Virus record (IMG/VR): IMGVR_UViG_3300012212_000021
Coordinates: 1 to 22,205 of that record
Source: a virus
Direction: 5' to 3' (one strand)
Length of the DNA: 22,205 nt
The translations under genes were made by a program, and so were the position numbers. The notes below the pieces were generated by a model. The model saw nothing but the letters and a program-made list of their open reading frames with translations. It was not told the origin of the DNA and made no database searches. How positions within the stretch are numbered: position 1 is the first letter of the stretch; each line of letters opens with the position of its first letter. This document shows positions 12,765-17,633 of this stretch, piece by piece.

Positions 12765-12904
12765 TAGAAATTAGAAAGAATAACAAATATGCCATTGGGC
12801 ATTGTCCACCGTAACCATAAGGACAAGTAGGAATCGAACCTACACGGTTTTTATACCATTAAAAGAGATAACCAATAAGCTCCGGTTACTCTTTCTAATT
12901 TCTA
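12765..12904 (-). ncRNA. P1-P2 RNA motif carrying permuted tRNA-like parts (copy 7, no D-arm)
   Basis: P1 is a 20-nt inverted repeat (12885-12904 with 12765-12784; 19 of 20 strict matches, the other a G-T wobble). After P1 come CGGAGC, P2 TTATTGG, then TTATC. Inside follow a TTTT/AAAA hairpin, T-arm GTAGG-TTCGATT-CCTAC, then TTGTCC...GGACAA as an acceptor-like helix closed by a 13-nt loop, P2' CCAATGG, CATATTT and P1'. So the T-arm precedes the 5' acceptor strand. No D-arm can be drawn between acceptor and P2'. Confidence 0.55.
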
Positions 12905-13020
12905 CTTAATTTTGTAAGAGATGATATTTTATACCAACTCTTTACTTAGAAAAACTATTATTTGGTTTTACTTCTACGTCGCTCTACGTCGCTATGTAGC
13001 AACTGAGAAGTAAATTATAC
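12905..13020. other. Hairpin-rich spacer
   Basis: A perfect 9-bp hairpin, TTTACTTCT (12967-12975) with AGAAGTAAA (13006-13014), encloses a short tandem repeat of CTACGTCGCT. Before it, GTAAGAG and CTCTTTAC pair with one bulge. No gene is seen. Confidence 0.35.
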
Positions 13021-13027
13021 TCCAACG

Positions 13028-13582
13028 CTACTCTTTGAAAAACTTACATTTATCAAAGTGAAACCTAGACATCGTGTTCATGGCACCAGATTTATCGCAG
13101 TGCGGGCATTGAACTTTCTGTCTAACCTTTCCGAGACTAGGACATCCAAACTTCTGAAAATTCTTCTTTACAGATTCACTAATCTTTTTCTTGACTTCTT
13201 CGGAATGTCGATTAGTATTCTGCGACGCTATGTTTCTATAGTATCCGGCGCCATATTTCTCAAGAAGCGTCTTCTTAATTTTAACAGCCACAACTGTAGA
13301 TAATCCACCATCTAAACCATTCTCAGGTTTTAGATTAGCCCACTCTTCAGATAGAGTGATATTATGTGCTTCACTAAATTCTAGCGCTGCCGTTATGCAT
13401 TCTTTTTCATCAGTAAACAATCCAACAATTTCAGTCGTAACATCATTTCCATGCGCTTTTAAATGTCTCGTCCAGTGTAATCCTGAACCTCGATATTTAA
13501 AGGGGTTATTAATAGTCTTGCCGAAATATTTAAGACCTGTTTTATTATGGGTTTTGATGTATAGGTAAGTTGGTTTAAACAT
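13028..13582 (-). CDS. GIY-YIG homing endonuclease (Seg-like)
   Basis: 184 residues. YLY (6-8) and YFG (19-21) are the active-site pair, followed by KTINNPFKYRGSGLHW, a signature of phage free-standing GIY-YIG nucleases. A NUMOD3-like unit (NRHSEEVKKKISESVKKN) leads to the zinc-finger-like tail CPHCDKSG...HFDKCK shared with the plus-strand gene at 2,863. Weak ribosome site and no late-promoter box; it abuts the tRNA-like element at 13,603. Confidence 0.8.
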   Translation of the reverse strand: MFKPTYLYIKTHNKTGLKYFGKTINNPFKYRGSGLHWTRHLKAHGNDVTTEIVGLFTDEKECITAALEFSEAHNITLSEEWANLKPENGLDGGLSTVVAVKIKKTLLEKYGAGYYRNIASQNTNRHSEEVKKKISESVKKNFQKFGCPSLGKVRQKVQCPHCDKSGAMNTMSRFHFDKCKFFKE

Positions 13583-13602
13583 TTTAAATCTACTGAAAAC
13601 TG

Positions 13603-13713
13603 GTGAAATCGACTAGGATTCGAACCTAGTTAAGCCAGAGGCGCCGCCTTTACATGGATAACCAATTACTAACGGTTACATGACAACAAAAAGGTGCAAT
13701 CGGAGATTTTCAC
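13603..13713 (-). ncRNA. tRNA-like RNA with the P1-P2 core in normal order
   Basis: The terminal helix is GTGAAA(A)TC/GATTTCAC. Next to it on the 3' side is T-arm CTAGG-TTCGAAT-CCTAG. P2' CCGATTG, then CACCTTTTT, a short GTT...AAC hairpin (13677-13689), CGTTAG, P2 TAATTGG and TTATC give the same conserved core as the permuted copies, but here the core is closed at the P1 end and open at the acceptor end. A variable-arm-like AGGC-GGC-GCCT follows. There is no D-arm and no CCA. It is the topological counterpart of the elements at 12,765 and 15,888. Confidence 0.5.
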
Positions 13714-13807
13714 GGTGGGGTTTCCAACTCCCTCCGACTTCATTCGCGTGAACATCTAGTAGTCCACTACCGATCAATATCGTTACTGATACTTAAAAGT
13801 ATTCTGG

Positions 13808-13893
13808 TGCGTCCACCCGGACTCGAACCGGGATGACCATTACGGTCGGCGGGTTTTAAGCCCGATGCGTCTACCAGATTCCACCATGGACGC
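13808..13893 (-). tRNA. tRNA-Leu (anticodon TAA)
   Basis: Acceptor GCGTCCA/TGGACGC, Leu-type D-arm (GTGGAATCTGGTAGACGC), anticodon arm TCGGG-CTTAAAA-CCCGC, long variable arm GACC..GGTC, T-arm CCCGG-TTCGAGT-CCGGG. Discriminator A with encoded CCA. Confidence 0.95.
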
Positions 13894-13909
13894 TTTGAAA
13901 GTGTTTAGT

Positions 13910-13981
13910 TGCGGGTGCGAGGATTTGAACCTGCGATGCCAATGGCTTATGAGACCACGGTGGTGACCGGACCCTACCCGC
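13910..13981 (-). tRNA. tRNA-Met-like (anticodon CAT), extended acceptor
   Basis: Anticodon arm GTGGT-CTCATAA-GCCAT gives CAT. The acceptor is part of a perfect 10-bp helix AGTTGCGGGT/ACCCGCAACT that runs past the normal ends, so no CCA is encoded. The D-arm is poor (GGT/ACC) and the T-stem CGAGG/CCTCG needs a bulged C. It may be an initiator, elongator or lysidine-type Ile tRNA, or one of the non-decoding tRNA-like RNAs of this array. Confidence 0.55.
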
Positions 13982-13995
13982 AACTAAAAACTCTC

Positions 13996-14109
13996 TTACT
14001 TTCTAAGCCACCATTTAAACGTGGCTTGTACTACACTTAGTACCACTATGATAATCCAAAACACCGGATCAAGTAGCATTTTTACAAATTCATCTGTAAA
14101 GTAAATCAT
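13996..14109 (-). CDS. Very small membrane protein (37 aa)
   Basis: MIYFTDEFVKMLLDPVFWIIIVVLSVVQATFKWWLRK: one hydrophobic helix (about 16-28) ending in WW and KRK, consistent with a single membrane span. No good ribosome site is present, so confidence is limited. It fills the gap between the Met-like and Leu(TAG) tRNAs. Confidence 0.4.
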   Translation of the reverse strand: MIYFTDEFVKMLLDPVFWIIIVVLSVVQATFKWWLRK

Positions 14110-14125
14110 AATTAAGAAAATTTGG

Positions 14126-14210
14126 TGGGAGTACTCGGACTCGAACCGAGACGGTATCTCTACCACGAGGACCTAAACCTCGCGCGTGCTGCCAATTTCG
14201 CCATACTCCC
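14126..14210 (-). tRNA. tRNA-Leu (anticodon TAG)
   Basis: Acceptor GGGAGTA/TACTCCC, D-stem GCG/CGC, anticodon arm CGAGG-TTTAGGT-CCTCG, long variable arm GGTAGAGATACC, T-arm CTCGG-TTCGAGT-CCGAG. Discriminator A with encoded CCA. A standard type II Leu tRNA, so CUA is read by two different tRNAs in this array. Confidence 0.95.
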
Positions 14211-14213
14211 ATA

Positions 14214-14362
14214 TTAAGTAAGGTTGGTCGCTACTCCAACACCTGGACTTGCACTTCGTGACAGAGTACCGGCCGATACTTGATGTCAGTAAGTTTCACG
14301 GCGGTCCGTCTGGCCTTAGGAAACATTAGGCATGCATACTTATCTCATGCTAACTTACTTAA
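14214..14362. other. Structured spacer closed by a 9-bp helix
   Basis: TTAAGTAAG (14214-14222) and CTTACTTAA (14354-14362) close about 130 nt. The interior has small hairpins and fragments reminiscent of a Leu D-arm (GGCCAGACGG on the minus strand), but no T-arm. It may be remnants of a tRNA-like element. Confidence 0.3.
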
Positions 14363-14368
14363 ATTTGG

Positions 14369-14450
14369 TACCCGTGGTCGGACTCGAACCGACAAGCCTT
14401 GCGGCGCCTGATTTTGAGTCAGGTGCGTCTACCAATTCCACCACACGGGC
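14369..14450 (-). tRNA. tRNA-Leu (anticodon CAA)
   Basis: Acceptor GCCCGTG/CACGGGT (G1-T72), Leu-type D-arm, anticodon arm CCTGA-CTCAAAA-TCAGG, variable arm GCC..GGC, T-arm GTCGG-TTCGAGT-CCGAC. Discriminator A with encoded CCA. Confidence 0.95.
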
Positions 14451-14457
14451 AATGAAA

Positions 14458-14631
14458 CTATTTCAACCAGCAATCGTACCCAAAAGGATATGAGTAAATT
14501 GCGTTAGAACGACCATTACATGAAAATTGGAAACCAACAACATTAATGTAAGTCGTTACTGACAGTAGAAGTAGTATGCTTAATATTATAGCAAGTACTA
14601 CACCTAACAAAAACTCTTTAAGTTTGTTCAT
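14458..14631 (-). CDS. Small single-span membrane protein (57 aa)
   Basis: The ATG follows AGGTG by 6 nt. MNKLKEFLLGVVLAIILSILLLLSV has a positively charged start and a strong hydrophobic helix (about 8-25); the rest (TTYINVVGFQFSCNG...YDCWLK) would lie outside the cytoplasm and has two cysteines that could form a disulfide. Uncleaved type II topology is likely. Function unknown. Confidence 0.6.
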   Translation of the reverse strand: MNKLKEFLLGVVLAIILSILLLLSVTTYINVVGFQFSCNGRSNAIYSYPFGYDCWLK

Positions 14632-14688
14632 TTTATCACCTATAAAGTAGAGTAAAAACTGTACTTATATTTAGGAGAGTTGAATTTT

Positions 14689-14754
14689 GTTGGAACAAAA
14701 GTAAGAATCGAATCGGGAGATTTGAACTCCCTAACATTAGGATTGTGTCCCAAC
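14689..14754 (-). ncRNA. Degenerate relative of the P1-P2 motif with a T-arm
   Basis: P1 GTTGGGAC/GTTCCAAC (8 bp with one wobble) encloses a possible AATC/GATT helix, T-arm GGGAG-TTCAAAT-CTCCC and a 3' loop CTTACTTTT just before P1' GTT, as in the motif. The 5' AAC-CG and UUAUC are missing. It sits at the 3' end of a GIY-YIG gene. Confidence 0.35.
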
Positions 14755-14776
14755 GTATTATCCAAGGTAATCAATT

Positions 14777-15421
14777 CTAAGCGGTTCCATCTACTACTTT
14801 ACGACCCTGTGAATAACCTCTTGCAAGGAATTCATCGAGTTGTTCTTTCTTGATCTTGATAGGTTTTACACCATTGGTTACCCAGCAAGATCCAAACTGA
14901 CTGTTCTTTTCACCGATGCCGCATGCACGCTCAGCGATAGTAGCTTTCATTTTTGCTTTGGTTTCTTCAGAATGTTTTCTGCCTTGCCAATTTCCCCACT
15001 GTGAACGATTGAAGCTATTTCGTTCGCGCTTTGTCTGCAAGATTTTTTCACTGATAACTTTATGATCACGCTTACTTGATCGATTTCCGGCAATAGAAGC
15101 ATTGACCTGCTGTGCCTTTGTGAAGAATCCACTTGGATGACCGCCTAATGCGATGTTCATACACTTAGGATCAGATACAATTTCTTCATTGACTAACTGT
15201 CGTTCTCTTTCTTTAAGAGAAATTCGCGAAGAAAGAAATTCTAGAATTTCTTTCTTATGCTTCTCAACGCCGTGCTGTTTAACAGATCGAGTAATTAACT
15301 TGCCGCTACCAAAATATCCATCGTCAAGATTATCCGTGCTGTGCATTCCGATATAATATCGGCCATCATCTCTAGTAATCTTGTATATGTAGTGGTACTT
15401 TCTACGATCTGCTTGTTGCAT
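14777..15421 (-). CDS. GIY-YIG homing endonuclease (paralogue B)
   Basis: I use the ATG at 15,419-15,421 (MQQADRRK), aligned to paralogue A at 9,977; 214 residues. YIY, YIG, GYFGSGK and ERERQLVNEEI match the paralogue closely over about 95 residues, the middle differs, and the tail NSQFGSCWVTNGVKPIKIKKEQLDEFL is again shared. This suggests duplication with new target recognition in the middle. A CATAAATA box lies 22 nt upstream. Confidence 0.85.
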   Translation of the reverse strand: MQQADRRKYHYIYKITRDDGRYYIGMHSTDNLDDGYFGSGKLITRSVKQHGVEKHKKEILEFLSSRISLKERERQLVNEEIVSDPKCMNIALGGHPSGFFTKAQQVNASIAGNRSSKRDHKVISEKILQTKRERNSFNRSQWGNWQGRKHSEETKAKMKATIAERACGIGEKNSQFGSCWVTNGVKPIKIKKEQLDEFLARGYSQGRKVVDGTA

Positions 15422-15443
15422 AAACATTTCCAATTAAAGAAAA

Positions 15444-15451
15444 TATTTATG
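15444..15451 (-). promoter_or_regulatory. Late-promoter-like box CATAAATA
   Basis: Seven of eight match to TATAAATA, 22 nt before the GIY-YIG start. Confidence 0.45.
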
Positions 15452-15468
15452 CTAAAAAAGTAACCTGG

Positions 15469-15538
15469 AGCGGGGGAAGGGATTCAAACCCTCTCCATCA
15501 GCTTGGAAGGCTGAGTCCTCTCTCAGGAGAACCCCCGC
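15469..15538 (-). tRNA. tRNA-Gly (anticodon TCC)
   Basis: Acceptor GCGGGGG/CCCCCGC, anticodon arm TCAGC-CTTCCAA-GCTGA, T-arm with loop TTTGAAT, discriminator T (usual for bacterial Gly) and encoded CCA. The D-arm is unusual: TCCT/AGGA around GAGAG without the GG dinucleotide. Confidence 0.8.
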
Positions 15539-15543
15539 ATAGT

Positions 15544-15657
15544 GCAAACAAAAATGTTAGAAGAAGTTGCTCCCCGACTGGAGCTTACCCTTAGCTTGTG
15601 GCTGCGGGATGGAGTCGAACCATGCATCTGTAAGATAATCTTCAAACAGCGGTTTGC
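15544..15657 (-). ncRNA. Permuted tRNA-like gene in the P1-P2 motif (copy 5, with D-arm)
   Basis: P1 GCAAAC/GTTTGC, CGCT, P2 GTTTGAAG/CTTCTAAC (one mismatch), then ATTATC and ATTTTT in the conserved places. Between them, in order: a small ATCT..AGAT hairpin, T-arm ATGG-TTCGACT-CCAT, 3' acceptor strand CCCGCAG, a CACAA loop region, 5' acceptor strand CTAAGGG, then a good D-arm GCTCC-AGTCGG-GGAGC. The acceptor helix has a 2-by-2 internal loop, as in the copy at 16,548. The 3' half thus precedes the 5' half. The element ends 5 nt before tRNA-Gly(TCC). The anticodon cannot be assigned. Confidence 0.6.
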
Positions 15658-15661
15658 TAAC

Positions 15662-15742
15662 TTTAAGAGTTCACTTTAACAACAGGAGGCCTTTTAACCC
15701 CATCTGCCGAAACAGAACTTCAGTGCTGATCTAACTCTTAAA
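15662..15742. other. Structured spacer closed by a 10-bp helix
   Basis: TTTAAGAGTT (15662-15671) pairs with AACTCTTAAA (15733-15742). The interior folds weakly (CTG-TTTCGG-CAG) and has no T-arm. No gene is seen. Confidence 0.4.
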
Positions 15743-15747
15743 ATTGG

Positions 15748-15815
15748 TGGAGAATAACGGTATCGAACCGTTCCTACCGCAGTGCAAGTGCAGCGTCTAG
15801 CCCTCTAGATTCCCT
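15748..15815 (-). tRNA. tRNA-Ala-like (anticodon TGC), short
   Basis: Anticodon arm CTGCA-CTTGCAC-TGCGG, T-arm AACGG-TTCGATA-CCGTT, discriminator A and encoded CCA. The acceptor AGGGAAT/ATTCTCC has an A1-C72 mismatch but keeps G3-T70, the Ala identity pair. The D-arm is small (CTAG-AGGG-CTAG), making the whole gene 68 nt. Probably functional for Ala, possibly degenerate. Confidence 0.65.
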
Positions 15816-15887
15816 AAAAATGAAAACGGACCATTTATCGCCTCGTCCATTATTCTCCTTCTCTACCAGGGAGAACTTTCATAAAAC

Positions 15888-16021
15888 TGTAATTGATAAG
15901 AACAACAAAAATTGACATCGAGTCAAAGTTGCGCCCAGCATTCAAGAGGAGAATCGAACTCCTAACTCCATTTTCGCAAGAATAGATAACCAATGTCGAG
16001 CAGTTATTCTTATCGATTACA
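15888..16021 (-). ncRNA. P1-P2 RNA motif carrying permuted tRNA-like parts (copy 6, no D-arm)
   Basis: P1 is a 19-nt inverted repeat (16003-16021 with 15888-15906) with one C-A mismatch and one wobble. Then TGCTC, P2 GACATTGG, TTATC, an ATT/AAT hairpin containing CTTGCGAA, T-arm AGGAG-TTCGATT-CTCCT, a weak acceptor-like hairpin (TTG..GC-TGG-GC.CAA), P2' TCGATGTC (wobbles), AATTTTT and P1' GTTGTTC. It starts 3 nt after the encoded CCA of tRNA-Ala(TGC). Confidence 0.5.
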
Positions 16022-16027
16022 ACTTGG

Positions 16028-16100
<73 letters not shown>

Positions 16101-16144
16101 AAGTGTATGACCCGCCTCTCCCGATTTGAGTCATACGATATTGC

Positions 16145-16360
16145 TTAACAGCAACCAGCGTCTTGCATTATATAAACTTGCTCTTCACCACCATCAACGA
16201 TGCGGACATCGACTAGGTTGTCAGACTCAGAAAACGTAACACCTTCTGCGATTGCTAGCTCCATTGCACGTTCTACATTTTCTGCAAAGACTATCAGTCC
16301 ACCACCGGAATGATAGTTATCCGTCAAATTCGAAATGTAATCCCATACAAATACTTTCAT
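16145..16360 (-). CDS. Small acidic phage protein (71 aa)
   Basis: MKVFVWDYISNLTDNYHSGGGLIVFAENVERAMELA: a strand-helix-strand start of a type common among small phage proteins, then SDNLVDVRIV and an acidic tail ending DAGCC. Function unknown. The start is ATG preceded by AGGAG, and that ribosome site adjoins the 3' arm of a 15-bp hairpin, so translation may be controlled by folding. Confidence 0.7.
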   Translation of the reverse strand: MKVFVWDYISNLTDNYHSGGGLIVFAENVERAMELAIAEGVTFSESDNLVDVRIVDGGEEQVYIMQDAGCC

Positions 16361-16368
16361 AATTTACT

Positions 16369-16401
16369 CCTAGTGAAAACAAAAGCTTTGTTTTCACTAG
16401 G
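16369..16401 (-). promoter_or_regulatory. 15-bp hairpin overlapping a ribosome binding site
   Basis: Perfect arms CCTAGTGAAAACAAA (16369-16383) and TTTGTTTTCACTAGG (16387-16401) with a 3-nt loop. On the minus-strand RNA the 3' arm ends in AGG, the first bases of the AGGAG that serves the 71-residue gene, 8 nt from its ATG. When the hairpin forms, part of the Shine-Dalgarno is paired. T4 uses such hairpins to block late genes on early readthrough RNA. Confidence 0.6.
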
Positions 16402-16473
16402 CGAACAATAAAAGAGAAGACTTTTTAATATGGCAAGAGCTGACTCTGGAGACCAGATGCGATATTAAATTAG

Positions 16474-16545
16474 AGCGGGTGACAAGGATTGAACTTGCGA
16501 CATTTTCGTTGGCAACGAAATGCTCTACCACTGAGCTACACCCGC
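16474..16545 (-). tRNA. tRNA-Gly (anticodon GCC)
   Basis: Acceptor GCGGGTG/CACCCGC, D-stem GCTC/GAGC, anticodon arm TTTCG-TTGCCAA-CGAAA, T-arm GCAAG-TTCAATC-CTTGT, discriminator T. CCA is not encoded. Confidence 0.95.
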
Positions 16546-16547
16546 AT

Positions 16548-16702
16548 AAAAGCAACAAAGTAGCGATAACGAAGATTGTCTTTCGACTAGGACCGGTGCG
16601 TCTGCCATTTCCGCCATCACAAAGTTTCCTAAGTGAGAGGGGTTCGAACCCTCACGTCTTTCGACACCTGTTTGAGATAATCATTATCTATCGGTTGCAT
16701 TT
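16548..16702 (-). ncRNA. Permuted Leu-type tRNA gene candidate in the P1-P2 motif (copy 4)
   Basis: Minus-strand order: P1 AAATGCAAC, CGATA, P2 GATAATG, ATTATC, CTCAAACAGG, variable arm TGTC-GAAA-GACG, T-arm GAGGG-TTCGAAC-CCCTC, 3' acceptor TCACTTAG, GAAA, 5' acceptor CTTTGTGA, a D-arm GCG-GAAATGGCAGA-CGC identical in kind to Leu tRNAs, 5' anticodon-stem side CCGGT, a GTC-GAAA-GAC hairpin, P2' CGTTATC, GCTACTTT, P1' GTTGCTTTT. The 3' half of a Leu tRNA thus precedes its 5' half, joined by a GNRA tetraloop. CTCAAAC fits a Leu CAA anticodon loop, but the junction is uncertain. It ends 3 nt before tRNA-Gly(GCC). Confidence 0.65.
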
Positions 16703-17382
16703 GTGGTTCCTGTAGGGATTGAACCTACGACCTTATCCTTGTTCAGCAATTCTTGTTCATTGTCTTCGATGTCTTTCAATCGCCAAACAATCAATTCAAA
16801 GGATGCAGCTTTAGCCGCATCCCATTTTATGTCATCTACAATAGATTGACGACCTTTGATTTCAAGAATAAATTTAGTACCATTGATTCGTTCTACTTCA
16901 AAATCTGGATTATATGTATGAGGTTCGTTATTTACGAAGTAAGTTATTCGATGTGGGCATCTTGACCAATTTTTAATCTCACCAAGGTTTTTAAATCTTG
17001 TTAAGATATGCGCTGTTCTTAATTCCCACGATCCTTGGACTTTTACTCCATCAATTTCGTACCACTTACAAAATCCTCCAGCTTGCTGCCTCGAACCATC
17101 AGAGTATCCTTTCTTTAAGCGTTCTGATTGAAGCACAGATAACTGTAACTTCTGCTTTTCTGAAAGGGGGCCACGTTTGATTCCTTTTAAGGAATTAGAA
17201 ATAGATTTTCCTAATTTCTCAATCCTAGGATCTGAAACATCTAGACCTTTGTTCCATGCAACTCGCTTTCTTTTCTCATAAACCTTACCACAGGATTTAG
17301 TGATATGTCTATTCAATGCGTTTGACTTTACTTCTTTCCCGCATTTATCGCAAGTGATGGTCGAAAATACTCCTTTTGGCAT
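16684..17382 (-). CDS. VSR-like (PD-(D/E)XK) homing endonuclease inside a tRNA gene
   Basis: 232 residues. The N-terminal CDKCGKEVKSNALNRHITKSCG is zinc-finger-like, followed by NUMOD3-like WNKGLDVSDPRIEKLGKSISNSLKG. The nuclease part has SWE (118-120), NPD (158-160) and EIKG (174-177), the layout of VSR-type homing nucleases. The gene lies between the 5' and 3' halves of one tRNA, and its last 20 codons read through the tRNA 3' half. An exact TATAAATA box is 28 nt upstream of its ATG, within the insertion. Confidence 0.75.
   Translation of the reverse strand: MPKGVFSTITCDKCGKEVKSNALNRHITKSCGKVYEKRKRVAWNKGLDVSDPRIEKLGKSISNSLKGIKRGPLSEKQKLQLSVLQSERLKKGYSDGSRQQAGGFCKWYEIDGVKVQGSWELRTAHILTRFKNLGEIKNWSRCPHRITYFVNNEPHTYNPDFEVERINGTKFILEIKGRQSIVDDIKWDAAKAASFELIVWRLKDIEDNEQELLNKDKVVGSIPTGTTNATDR
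16704..16742 (-). tRNA. Split tRNA, 3' half
   Basis: Anticodon-stem 3' side GGATA, variable AGGTC, T-arm GTAGG-TTCAATC-CCTAC, acceptor AGGAACC and discriminator A. The acceptor pairs perfectly with GGTTCCT at 17,457-17,463, about 690 nt upstream. Only CA of a CCA follows. Confidence 0.7.
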
Positions 17383-17410
17383 TTATGAAATCCTTAAAAT
17401 AATCTTAAGT

Positions 17411-17418
17411 TATTTATA
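17411..17418 (-). promoter_or_regulatory. T4-type late promoter box TATAAATA
   Basis: An exact match on the minus strand, 28 nt before the VSR-like gene's ATG and inside the split tRNA. Confidence 0.55.
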
Positions 17419-17431
17419 AGTCTTTCGAATA

Positions 17432-17463
17432 AGAGATTTGCTCTACCGCTGAGCTAAGGAACC
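17432..17463 (-). tRNA. Split tRNA, 5' half
   Basis: GGTTCCT-TA-GCTC-AGCGGTA-GAGC-A-AATCT: acceptor strand, a canonical D-arm and the 5' anticodon stem, after which the insertion begins (CTTATTCG...). With the 3' half it would give a normal type I tRNA with stem AATCT/GGATA. The anticodon is interrupted, so the amino acid is unknown. Confidence 0.7.
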
Positions 17464-17630
17464 AAGAGAATTTAAATTGTGAAAGAACAATTTAGAGATG
17501 ATATTTTATCTCTTAACTTACTTGATGAAAACTCGTTGTGATCTTCATCATTAAGATGTTCGACTGGGTAACGAAATTCTGTCCAGCTCACCAACATCTT
17601 TTAAAGCTTACCAACGTTAGTTGGTATAAG
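17464..17630 (-). other. Leader of serial hairpins at the start of the tRNA array
   Basis: Consecutive inverted repeats: 17474-17493 (AAATTGT/ACAATTT), 17494-17513 (AGAGAT/ATCTCT), 17524-17549 (GATGAA/TTCATC), 17553-17600 (AAGATGTT/AACATCTT with inner CTGG/CCAG), and ACCAAC-GTTA-GTTGGT near 17,610-17,625 just after the promoter. No ORF is supported. A folded leader that protects or paces the array transcript is a reasonable guess. Confidence 0.45.
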
Positions 17631-17633
17631 TGA

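Noticed and set aside
12840-12904. Normal-order Thr(GGT) tRNA from the ATGGTAT loop
   Set aside because: The T-arm is followed by a strand that pairs downstream, not with the 5' end, and the anticodon stem has only four A-T pairs; the permuted reading explains more of the sequence.
14214-14362. A further permuted tRNA
   Set aside because: A D-arm-like fragment is present but no T-arm or acceptor pairing could be drawn, so it is listed only as a structured spacer.
16743-17431. Group I intron in the split tRNA
   Set aside because: Nearly the whole insertion is coding; I see no P3-P7 core or guanosine-binding region, although only a covariance search would settle it.
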